Shown here: positions 1 through 6,748 of the stretch, in pieces
How the letters are laid out: each line of letters begins with the position of its first letter
How positions within the stretch are numbered: the stretch's first letter is position 1
Source of the DNA: Actinomycetota bacterium
GTDB taxonomy: Bacteria; Actinomycetota; Actinomycetes; S36-B12; UBA10799
Assembly: GCA_020636995.1 (NCBI GenBank)
Contig: JACJWU010000004.1
Span: forward strand, 1-64,000
Direction of reading: 5' to 3'
DNA length: 64,000 nucleotides
Notes under the pieces: model-generated
Seen by the model: the letters and a program-made list of their open reading frames with translations, nothing else
Databases searched by the model: none
Told to the model about the DNA's origin: nothing
Position numbers and translations under genes: made by a program

Positions 1-16
1 CCTCGATCCACCGCTG
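1..16 (+). repeat. IS1380 left terminal inverted repeat
   Basis: It matches the right end in inverted orientation with 13 identical bases from the tip, one mismatch, then two more matches. Confidence 0.85.
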
Positions 17-150
17 TGAGGTGACGGCGGCAGTCGCGGCGTGGTGATCGCCGGTTTGGTAGTGGTTCAGGTGGTGGGCGTGTTTGCCCGGCCGGTCTGT
101 CCGGCTTCTCCTGGGGGTCCTCAAGTCGTGGGGTCGGGCGGGGGGTGGGG

Positions 151-1500
151 TCAGGTGGTCATGACCGCGGTCCAGAGTTGCTGCCAGTGCGTCGCCCAGG
201 TCCAGTCGCGCGGTAGTCGCAGCCTGAGTCTGCGCGCTGAGCGGGCGATGCGCGCAGGCAGGTTGATGATCCGTGTGCGGATCGTCGCGGTGGTGGCCTT
301 GACCAGGGTGCCACCGGCGATCACGCCGAGGGCGCGGGTGAGGTTGAACGCCATCGCCGCGCAGACCAGCCAGGCGGCGTTGGCCGCGAACCGTCCCGAC
401 GGCAGATGCGCCAGCGCGGAGCCCTTGAGGTCGGCGATGACCTGCTCGATGATCGCGTGCCCCCGATGGGTCGACTCGGCCTGCACCAGCGTGGCGGTGC
501 TGTTGGTGAACAGGGCGTGGAACCGGTACGCGGGGAACAACGGGTCCTGCAACTTCGTGGCGTTGCGTTCCGGGATCCGGCGCACGATCAGCCGGGCCGT
601 CACGTGCTTTGCTGGCGGCCGGGACGCGAACGCCGTGAACGGTATCTCGGCGATCTCCGCGGCCGAGATCAGCTCACCGGTGTCGGGGTCCGGGATCGCC
701 CACGGATACTCGATGCGCACCCACGCCGCCTCGTCGATGCCGGTGATCGCGGCGCGTACCCGGGAGTTCAGCGGCATCCCGACGGAGAACTCGGCACCGG
801 CCTTCGCTACTGCCTGCAGGATCGACGAGGAGCAGTACGCCGAGTCCGCCCGCACCAGAATGTTGTCCCCGGCTCCGCACCGGCGGGCGGTGGTGATCGC
901 ATCCCGGATCATCCGTACCGCGCCCTGGGATGAGGGGGCCGCGCCGCGGCGCAGCCGGGTCGCGGCGATCACCGGCGCGGCGTCCGGGGTGCTGACGATG
1001 GCCAGCTGGGCGTTGAGCCCGCGGATCTTCGTGTAGCCGAACTCCGCGCCCTGCTTACCCGGGCCATAGACACCCTTGACGGTGTCGTCGATATCGATCA
1101 GGCAGGTCTGCTGGATGCCGGACAACAGCGGCGCTTGGGTGGCCAGTCCGGACAGGGTGCGGGCGGCGACCGCATCCAACTGCCGCACATGCCCGAACGT
1201 GAACCCGCGCAAGAACGTGCCCAGCGTCGACGGGGCCCGCACCCCCGTGAACACCCGTGCCGCCCCGGCGCGGCGCAGCACGTCCAGATCGTCGATGCTG
1301 TCCGCCCCGGCGGCCATCCCCGCCACCAGCGACATCACCTTCGCGCCCGGGTTCGCACCAACAGTCACATGCTCGGTAGCCAGGTCAGCAAGGCCGACCT
1401 TCTCGGCCAGGCGTATCGCCGGGACCAGACCAGCCGACACCAACAAATTCGGTTCATCGAACGACGCCGAACACCGCGCCGGGGTGTGAGACAGTTGCAT
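151..1500 (-). CDS. IS1380-family DDE transposase
   Basis: A 449-aa transposase that cuts and joins the ends of its own element. The DDE residues can be placed: first Asp in the DIDDTVKGVYGPG segment, second Asp in LVRADSAYC, and the Glu in the C-terminal HRGHAIIEQVIADLKG segment. The N-terminus (QLSHTPARCSASFDEPNLLV) is typical of actinobacterial IS1380 transposases. ATG start at 1500, preceded by AGGAGAGG about 11 nt upstream. The frame is intact and full length for the family, so the copy may be active. The C-terminus is Arg-rich, as usual. Confidence 0.92.
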   Translation of the reverse strand: MQLSHTPARCSASFDEPNLLVSAGLVPAIRLAEKVGLADLATEHVTVGANPGAKVMSLVAGMAAGADSIDDLDVLRRAGAARVFTGVRAPSTLGTFLRGFTFGHVRQLDAVAARTLSGLATQAPLLSGIQQTCLIDIDDTVKGVYGPGKQGAEFGYTKIRGLNAQLAIVSTPDAAPVIAATRLRRGAAPSSQGAVRMIRDAITTARRCGAGDNILVRADSAYCSSSILQAVAKAGAEFSVGMPLNSRVRAAITGIDEAAWVRIEYPWAIPDPDTGELISAAEIAEIPFTAFASRPPAKHVTARLIVRRIPERNATKLQDPLFPAYRFHALFTNSTATLVQAESTHRGHAIIEQVIADLKGSALAHLPSGRFAANAAWLVCAAMAFNLTRALGVIAGGTLVKATTATIRTRIINLPARIARSARRLRLRLPRDWTWATHWQQLWTAVMTT

Positions 1501-1605
1501 CTACGAGATGCCCCTCTCCTGGTGATCGTGGAAGCGTGAAGAACTCCCATTCTCCCCAGGAAGCGGGGCATTTCTACGTCACCGCGCCGACCCACCCAAC
1601 AAGAT

Positions 1606-1621
1606 CAACGGTGGATCGAGG
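1606..1621 (-). repeat. IS1380 right terminal inverted repeat
   Basis: Inverted partner of the sequence at bases 1-16. It marks the right boundary of the element; ordinary intergenic DNA follows from base 1622. Confidence 0.85.
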
Positions 1622-1752
1622 CTAAAGGTCACTTCGGGAGCCGTGCCGCGAGGTCCTGCGGCGCTCCCGGATTACGCCTGGGGTTCAAACTCACCGCACC
1701 ACGACCCAGTCCGCCAGTCACCGTCGGCCGACCACCGTCCGAACGCGCGCCG

Positions 1753-1758
1753 TAGGCT
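1753..1758 (+). promoter_or_regulatory. -10 hexamer TAGGCT, leaderless NIL gene
   Basis: TAGGCT ends 7 nt before the ATG at 1766 and no Shine-Dalgarno sequence fits between. This predicts a transcript that begins at or next to the start codon. Confidence 0.55.
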
Positions 1759-1765
1759 TACCGGC

Positions 1766-2005
1766 ATGGCCGAACACCTGCTGTTGACCTTCCCCGAGAC
1801 GCGCGCGACCGAACCGGTGATCTACCGCATCGTGACCGACTTCGACGTCGTCCCGAACATCCGTCGAGCCGCGATCGAGAACCACCTCGGCTGGATGGTC
1901 ATCGAACTCGACGGTGACCCCGACGACATCCGGAAGGCGAAGGAGTATCTGACCGCCCAGGGCATCGGCGTCGAACGCGCCGAGGGCGACATCGTCGAGG
2001 GCTGA
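1766..2005 (+). CDS. Small NIL-domain protein
   Basis: A 79-aa protein made of a single NIL-type ferredoxin-like fold (pattern ...VIYRIVTDFDVVPNIRRA...GWMVIELDGDPDDIRKAKEYL...). NIL domains are known as a small-molecule-sensing C-terminal extension of the MetN ATPase and also occur free-standing. The ATG at 1766 is chosen because a TAGGCT -10 lies 7 nt before it and similarity begins there, although the frame is open further upstream. It ends 3 nt before the glutamine-synthetase-like gene, so the two are probably co-transcribed. The ligand is unknown; a regulatory or ligand-binding role for this operon is inference. Confidence 0.75.
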   Translation: MAEHLLLTFPETRATEPVIYRIVTDFDVVPNIRRAAIENHLGWMVIELDGDPDDIRKAKEYLTAQGIGVERAEGDIVEG

Positions 2006-2008
2006 GGC

Positions 2009-3361
2009 ATGACATTCGATCTGCCCGCCCTGCGTCAAGAGATCGATGCCGGACGGATCGACACGGTCATCGTGGCGATGACCGACATGCAGGGACGTCT
2101 GCAGGGCAAACGCCTGCACGGCCAGTACTTCTTGGATCAAGTGGCCCACCACGGGACCGAGGGCTGCAGTTACCTGCTGGCCGTCGACGTGGACATGAAC
2201 ACCGTCGATGGCTACCGGATGGCGTCCTGGCACAGCGGGTACGGCGACTTCGTGATGCAGCCGGATTTCGGCTCCCTGCGACACATCCCGTGGCACCCCG
2301 GCACCGCCATGGTGCAGGCCGACGTCCTGTGGGAGGACGGCAGCGACGTCGTGGCAAGCCCCCGCCAAGTCCTGAAGCGGCAGATCTCCCGGTTGAACGA
2401 CGCCGGACTGCACGCCTTCGCCGGCACCGAACTCGAGTTCATCACGTTCACCGACTCCTACGAGCAGGCCTGGCAACGCGGCTACCAGGACCTCACGCCG
2501 GCCAACCAGTACAACGTCGACTACTCGATCCTGGGCACCTCCCGCATCGAGCCACTGCTGCGCAGGATCCGGCTGGCCATGGCCGGGGCGGGCATGTACG
2601 TGGAGAGCGTGAAGGGAGAGTGCAACTACGGCCAGCACGAGATCGTGTTCCGTTACGCCGACGCACTCACCGCCTGCGACGACCACGTCGTCTACAAGAC
2701 CGGGGCCAAAGAGATCGCGGCCCAGGAGGACATGTCCATCACCTTCATGGCCAAGTACGACCAGCGGGAGGGCAACTCCTGCCACATCCATCTCTCCCTG
2801 CGCGACGACAATGGCGGCTTCGTCCTCGCTGCCGACGACGACCCGGATGGGCTGTCCGCGGTGGGACGAGCGTTCATCGCCGGGCAGATCGCGCACATGC
2901 GCGACCTCTCCTTGCTGTTCGCGCCCAACATCAACTCGTTCAAGCGTTTCGTGCCCGGATCCTTCGCACCCACCGCCATCAAGTGGGGTCGGGACAACCG
3001 CACGTGCGCCCTGCGCCTTGTCGGGCACGGTCCCTCCCTGCGCCTGGAGAACCGGGCGCCGGGAGGGGACGTCAATCCGTACTTGGCGGTGGCCGCGATG
3101 ATCGCGGCCGGACTCGACGGGATCGAACGCGACCTGCCGCTCGAGCCGGCGATCACGGGCAACGCCTACCAGGTGGATACCGACCGCTTGCCCTACTCCC
3201 TGAACACCGCGTTGGAACTGTGGGAGGCATCCGACTTCGTCGTGGAGGCCTTCGGCGAGGAGGTCCAGCACCACTACGCGAACATGGCCCGCACCGAACT
3301 GCAGGCCTTCGGAGAAGCGGTGACCGATTGGGAACGCTTCCGTGGATTCGAAAGGCTGTGA
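2009..3361 (+). CDS. Glutamine-synthetase-family gamma-glutamyl ligase (GlnA4/PuuA-like)
   Basis: A 450-aa ATP-dependent ligase with the glutamine synthetase fold. Visible marks are GTELEF, ECNYGQHEIVF, NSCHIHLSL (the metal/ammonia-site region, divergent from the HMHTHQSL type of true GlnA) and LRLENRAPGGDVNPY. The Tyr adenylylation loop of GSI-beta enzymes is absent. It is followed at once by an aldehyde dehydrogenase (stop TGA at 3359-3361, next ATG at 3362) and an SDR, with an amidotransferase-fold hydrolase converging. That is the gene set of the mycobacterial Rv2857c-Rv2860c region and resembles the puu pathway. The likely reaction is gamma-glutamylation of a polyamine or monoamine rather than ammonia assimilation. 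The substrate is inferred from context only. Confidence 0.85.
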   Translation: MTFDLPALRQEIDAGRIDTVIVAMTDMQGRLQGKRLHGQYFLDQVAHHGTEGCSYLLAVDVDMNTVDGYRMASWHSGYGDFVMQPDFGSLRHIPWHPGTAMVQADVLWEDGSDVVASPRQVLKRQISRLNDAGLHAFAGTELEFITFTDSYEQAWQRGYQDLTPANQYNVDYSILGTSRIEPLLRRIRLAMAGAGMYVESVKGECNYGQHEIVFRYADALTACDDHVVYKTGAKEIAAQEDMSITFMAKYDQREGNSCHIHLSLRDDNGGFVLAADDDPDGLSAVGRAFIAGQIAHMRDLSLLFAPNINSFKRFVPGSFAPTAIKWGRDNRTCALRLVGHGPSLRLENRAPGGDVNPYLAVAAMIAAGLDGIERDLPLEPAITGNAYQVDTDRLPYSLNTALELWEASDFVVEAFGEEVQHHYANMARTELQAFGEAVTDWERFRGFERL

Positions 3362-4720
3362 ATGTTCAGCGTCGTCAACCCCGCCACTGAGGACGTCATC
3401 GCCGAGGTGCCCCGCACACCGGTCGAGCAGGTCGACGAGATCATCGCTGCCGCCCGCGCGGCCTTCCCGGGCTGGCGCGACGTGGCACCCGGAGATCGCG
3501 CCCGGCTGCTGCGGCGCTTCGCCGAACTCGTGGACACCAATGTCGAGGAGCTCGCCGCGCTCGAGGTGCGCAACAGCGGCCACACGATCTCCAATGCCCG
3601 CTGGGAGGCAGGCAACGTCCGCGACGTGCTGCACTTCTACGCCGGGGCGCCCGAACGACTCCACGGCATGCAGATCCCGGTGGCCGGCGGTGTGGACATC
3701 ACGTTCAAAGAGCCGCTGGGCGTGGTCGGTGTGATCGTCCCGTGGAACTTTCCGATGCCCATTGCCGGGTGGGGCTTCGCCCCGGCCCTCGCCGCGGGCA
3801 ACACGGTGGTGCTCAAACCGGCCGAACTCACTCCGCTCACGGCCATGCGGCTTGGCGAGCTGGCCCTCGAGGCCGGCATCCCACCCGGGGTGTTCACGGT
3901 CGTGACCGGTCAGGGGTCGGTCGTCGGCGAGCGACTGGTCACCCACCCGGACGTGCGCAAGATCGTGTTCACCGGGTCGACCGAGGTCGGCACCGCACTG
4001 ATGGCCAAGTGCGCGCCGCAGGTCAAGCGGGTGACCCTGGAACTGGGTGGGAAGAGCGCGAACATCGTCTTCGCGGACGCCGACCTGGAGAAGGCCGCGG
4101 CCACCGCACCCTACGGGGTTTTCGACAACGCCGGCCAGGACTGCTGCGCGCGCTCCCGCATCCTCGTGCAGGCCAGCGTTTTCGACCGCTTCATGCAGTT
4201 GCTGGAACCGGCTGTCGCAGCGGTCCGCGTAGAGGACCCGGCACGTGACACCGCAGAGATGGGCCCGCTGATCTCAGCGGCGCATCGGGACTCGGTGCGC
4301 GCCTACGTCCCCGAGGACGCCCCTGTCGCCTTCCGCGGACACGCCCCTGAAGGGCCCGGATACTGGTTCGCCCCGACCGTCCTGGCGCCCGTGGCCCCCG
4401 GGACCCCCGCATTCACCGAGGAGATCTTCGGTCCGGTCGTGGCGGTGACGCCCTTCGAGGACGAGGCCGACGCGGTCCGGTTGGCGAACGCCACGGACTA
4501 CGGCCTCTCGGGGTCCATCTGGACCCGGGATCTGGGGCGCGCGTTCCGCGTGGCGCGTGCCTACGAATCGGGGAACCTCTCGGTCAACTCACACTCCTCG
4601 GTGCGGTACTGGACACCCTTCGGGGGCTACAAGCGGTCAGGGCTCGGCCGGGAACTCGGTCCGGACGCCCTTGATGCCTTCACCGAGACCAAGAACGTGT
4701 TCATCGACACCGAGGAGTGA
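3362..4720 (+). CDS. NAD(P)-dependent aldehyde dehydrogenase (AldC/PuuC-like)
   Basis: A 452-aa aldehyde dehydrogenase. Visible are VIVPWNFPMPI (cofactor and oxyanion Asn), FTGSTEVG, the general-base Glu in LELGGKSANIVF, the nucleophile region GQDCCARSRI and the C-terminal FGGYKRSGLGRE. It is slightly short at the N-terminus for the family (usually about 480 aa) but all catalytic segments are present. The ATG directly abuts the stop codon of the upstream ligase, so translation is probably coupled. In the pathway it would oxidise a gamma-glutamylated aminoaldehyde to the acid. The exact aldehyde is inference from neighbours. Confidence 0.88.
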   Translation: MFSVVNPATEDVIAEVPRTPVEQVDEIIAAARAAFPGWRDVAPGDRARLLRRFAELVDTNVEELAALEVRNSGHTISNARWEAGNVRDVLHFYAGAPERLHGMQIPVAGGVDITFKEPLGVVGVIVPWNFPMPIAGWGFAPALAAGNTVVLKPAELTPLTAMRLGELALEAGIPPGVFTVVTGQGSVVGERLVTHPDVRKIVFTGSTEVGTALMAKCAPQVKRVTLELGGKSANIVFADADLEKAAATAPYGVFDNAGQDCCARSRILVQASVFDRFMQLLEPAVAAVRVEDPARDTAEMGPLISAAHRDSVRAYVPEDAPVAFRGHAPEGPGYWFAPTVLAPVAPGTPAFTEEIFGPVVAVTPFEDEADAVRLANATDYGLSGSIWTRDLGRAFRVARAYESGNLSVNSHSSVRYWTPFGGYKRSGLGRELGPDALDAFTETKNVFIDTEE

Positions 4721-4723
4721 ATC

Positions 4724-5488
4724 ATGCTGCGACTGGCCGACCGGGTGGCTGTCATCACGGGTGCGGGCAGCGGCATCGGCCGCGCCACGGCGGAGCGCTT
4801 CGCACAGGAGGGCGCCCGCGTGGTGTGTTTCGACACGGACGCCGAGGCTGCGGGGGCGGTGGCAGCCGACGTCAATGGGCTCGCAGTGGTCGGTGACGTG
4901 ACGGATGCCGACGACGTCGAGCGGGTGTTCAGGGAGGCACACGCCACGTTCGGAAGCGTGGACATCGCGTTCAACAATGCCGGCATCTCGCCACCCGACG
5001 ACGACTCGATCCTGGAGACCGGACTCGACGCGTGGCGACGTGTGCAGGAGGTCAACCTCACGAGTGTGTACCTGTGCTGCAAGGCTGCGATCCCGTACAT
5101 GCAGAGGCAGGGCAAGGGGTCGATCATCAACACCGCCTCGTTCGTGGCCACCATGGGTGCGGCCACATCTCAGATCTCGTACACCGCATCCAAGGGCGGG
5201 GTGCTCGCCATGTCACGCGAACTCGGCGTGCAGTTCGCTCGCGAGGGGATCCGGGTCAACGCCCTGTCCCCCGGGCCAGTGAACACACCACTGCTTGTGG
5301 AGTTGTTCGCCAAGGATCCCGAACGGGCGGCGCGGCGGTTGGTGCACATCCCGCTCGGCCGTTTCGCCGAGGCCTCCGAGATCGCCGCCGCCGTCGCGTT
5401 CCTGGCTTCCGACGACTCGTCCTTCATCACCGCGTCGAACTTCCTTGTGGACGGCGGGATCTCCGGGGCATACGTCACACCGCTGTAG
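4724..5488 (+). CDS. SDR-family oxidoreductase
   Basis: A classical short-chain dehydrogenase of 254 aa. It has the N-terminal nucleotide motif TGAGSGIG, the NNAG motif, catalytic Ser around INTASF, the YTASK catalytic pair, and a C-terminus FLVDGGISGAYV like FabG-type enzymes. It starts 3 nt after the aldehyde dehydrogenase stop and is the third gene of the operon. Its mycobacterial positional counterpart is Rv2857c, whose substrate is not established. A role in oxidising an alcohol or amino-alcohol intermediate is a guess. Confidence 0.85.
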   Translation: MLRLADRVAVITGAGSGIGRATAERFAQEGARVVCFDTDAEAAGAVAADVNGLAVVGDVTDADDVERVFREAHATFGSVDIAFNNAGISPPDDDSILETGLDAWRRVQEVNLTSVYLCCKAAIPYMQRQGKGSIINTASFVATMGAATSQISYTASKGGVLAMSRELGVQFAREGIRVNALSPGPVNTPLLVELFAKDPERAARRLVHIPLGRFAEASEIAAAVAFLASDDSSFITASNFLVDGGISGAYVTPL

Positions 5489-5526
5489 GCGTACCCGGGG
5501 TTCTTCGTCGCCCACCGGTGGGACAC

Positions 5527-5884
5527 GGCAAATTGCGTCCACGACCAGTACGTGGCCCGAAACGCAAACTGCCCAACCACACCCACGGCCCCGGCCGAAG
5601 CAGATTGCGTCGACGACCAGCACGTGGCCCGAAACGCAAACTGCCCAGCCACACCCACGGCCCCGACCGAGGCAAATTGCGTCCACGACCAGCACGTGGC
5701 CCGAAACGCAAACTGCCCAACCACACCCACGGCCCCGACCCCTCCCCGACCGAGGCAAATTGCGTCCACGACCAGTACGTGGCCCGAAACGCAAACCGCC
5801 CAGGCCACCCCGACGGCCCCGACCCCTCCCCGACCGAAGCAAATTGCGTCCACGACCAGCACGTGGCCCGAAACGCAAACTGCC
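5527..5884. repeat. Five-copy array of palindromic repeat family A (variant)
   Basis: Five near-identical 47-bp palindromic units at 5527-5573, 5599-5645, 5671-5717, 5754-5800 and 5838-5884, with start-to-start spacing of 72, 72, 83 and 84 bp. Each unit has outer arms GCAAATTGCGT and ACGCAAACTGCC around an inner stem CCACG...CGTGG. Spacers are C-rich and also partly repeated (ACACCCACGGCCCCGAC). The array fills the 410-bp gap between the SDR and the convergent amidotransferase-like gene; no gene is seen in the gap. Each unit can form a hairpin on either strand, so a bidirectional terminator or REP-like function is possible. Confidence 0.9.
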
Positions 5885-5898
5885 CGGGCGACCCGTGG

Positions 5899-6585
5899 CT
5901 AGCCCGTGGCGGCGTCGATCAACGCCTGGAAGAGTCGTACGTCCCCACCGTGCTCCGGATGCCATTGAACACCGATCGTGAAATCGTCGTCACTGGCCTC
6001 GCAGACCTCGATCGTCCCGTCCTCGGCCCGGCCGGTGACGGTCAGGCGCCCCGGATCCGCGACGGCCTGGTGATGCGAGGAGTTGACCACCATCTCCGGT
6101 CCCAGCAAAGAAGCCGCCAGGGACCCAGGCGTGAACGTGGCCCCATGCTCTGTGAACGTTCCCCTCTGAAAACGGTGGGACACGTCGGTGACGTCGGGAA
6201 GGTGCTGGGTGAGATACCCGCCCTCGGCCACCGCCATGACCTGCAGTCCCCGGCAGATGCCCAGGATCGGCACTGCCGCCTCCCGGGCATAGCGGTAGAT
6301 GGACACCTCGAACTCGTCGCGCAGATGCCGAGGTGTGTCGTTCTGCGGGTGCGGCTCCTGGCCGTACATGGTGGCCGAGATGTCAGGACCGCCGGTGAGG
6401 ATCAACCCATCGATCCGTGCCACGAGCTGACCGGCCGCATCCTCCTGGGGCGGCAGCAGCACCGGGATCCCACCGGACCGAGTCACCGCCTCGGGGTACC
6501 ACGTGTGCAGCAGCGTGGCGTCGGTGTGCCATGCCGCCCACTGGGCGGGTTCGGTGTAGGCCGTCAATCCGATCACGGGGCGCAT
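5899..6585 (-). CDS. Gamma-glutamyl-GABA hydrolase-like class I amidotransferase (PuuD-like)
   Basis: A 228-aa class I glutamine-amidotransferase-fold hydrolase (peptidase C26). The catalytic Cys111 lies in GICRGLQ and His209/Glu211 in VQWHPEH. In the puu pathway this family releases glutamate from gamma-glutamyl-GABA. Convergent to the ligase-dehydrogenase-SDR operon, it completes the four-gene set seen in mycobacteria, where all four share a strand. The ATG at 6585 is chosen over an upstream ATG at 6615 because similarity starts at MRPVIGLTAY and a -10-like GACAAT lies 6 nt before it. Substrate assignment is inference. Confidence 0.82.
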   Translation of the reverse strand: MRPVIGLTAYTEPAQWAAWHTDATLLHTWYPEAVTRSGGIPVLLPPQEDAAGQLVARIDGLILTGGPDISATMYGQEPHPQNDTPRHLRDEFEVSIYRYAREAAVPILGICRGLQVMAVAEGGYLTQHLPDVTDVSHRFQRGTFTEHGATFTPGSLAASLLGPEMVVNSSHHQAVADPGRLTVTGRAEDGTIEVCEASDDDFTIGVQWHPEHGGDVRLFQALIDAATG

Positions 6586-6591
6586 GCACTT

Positions 6592-6597
6592 ATTGTC
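6592..6597 (-). promoter_or_regulatory. Possible -10 GACAAT for the PuuD-like gene
   Basis: The hexamer GACAAT ends 6 nt before the ATG at 6585, the spacing seen at other leaderless starts in this window. It is a weaker match than TANNNT. Confidence 0.3.
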
Positions 6598-6625
6598 GCG
6601 CGCATGTCGCGTCAACCCACCGTGG

Positions 6626-6631
6626 TAGCCT
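6626..6631 (+). promoter_or_regulatory. -10 hexamer TAGCCT of the leuA leader
   Basis: TAGCCT ends 6 nt before the GTG of the leucine-rich leader peptide at 6638. No clear -35 was found. Confidence 0.55.
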
Positions 6632-6637
6632 GCTCAT

Positions 6638-6679
6638 GTGTTGCGCGGGCTGCTGCTTAGCCGCCGCGGCGAGGCCTGA
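6638..6679 (+). CDS. leuL: leuA leader peptide (Leu-rich attenuator uORF)
   Basis: A 13-codon ORF, GTG TTG CGC GGG CTG CTG CTT AGC..., encoding MLRGLLLSRRGEA, with four Leu codons including three in a row. It ends 69 nt before leuA. Leucine-codon leader peptides before leuA are established in Streptomyces and Corynebacterium, where ribosome stalling on Leu codons selects the antiterminated RNA fold. The -10 TAGCCT 6 nt upstream predicts leaderless translation, as for most genes here. An overlapping Cys-rich frame from the ATG at 6636 does not stop before leuA and is rejected. Confidence 0.75.
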   Translation: MLRGLLLSRRGEA

Positions 6680-6748
6680 TCACCGGCCCCCTCGTCGCGG
6701 AGCCTCGACGCGCCGGTTGCCCCGCCCAGACCGCAACCAGGAGCCACG
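6680..6748 (+). promoter_or_regulatory. Putative leuA attenuator region
   Basis: The segment between the leader stop and leuA is GC-rich with complementary pieces (CGCGGCGAGGC upstream, GCGGAGCCTCG and CGACGCGCCGG downstream) that could form alternative hairpins. A Shine-Dalgarno CAGGAG precedes the leuA ATG. No U-run terminator is obvious, so the exact mechanism is not settled. Confidence 0.4.

Larger units (their letters stand above)
1..1621 (-). mobile_element. IS1380-family insertion sequence
   Basis: A complete element with one transposase gene on the minus strand and imperfect terminal inverted repeats. The left end reads CCTCGATCCACCGCTG and the reverse complement of the right end reads CCTCGATCCACCGTTG. 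The left terminus is base 1 of the window, so any target-site duplication on that side cannot be seen. About 120-150 bp of non-coding DNA lies at each end outside the transposase. Family assignment rests on transposase sequence and on length near 1.6 kb. Confidence 0.9.

Noticed and set aside
1718..3946. 742-aa minus-strand open frame opposite glnA-like and aldehyde dehydrogenase genes
   Set aside because: It is a high-GC antisense shadow with His/Val/Gly/Asp-rich composition and no domain; the plus-strand genes are clear.
5527..5884. CRISPR array
   Set aside because: The units are themselves palindromic hairpins, spacing is irregular, the spacers are similar to each other, and no cas genes are present.
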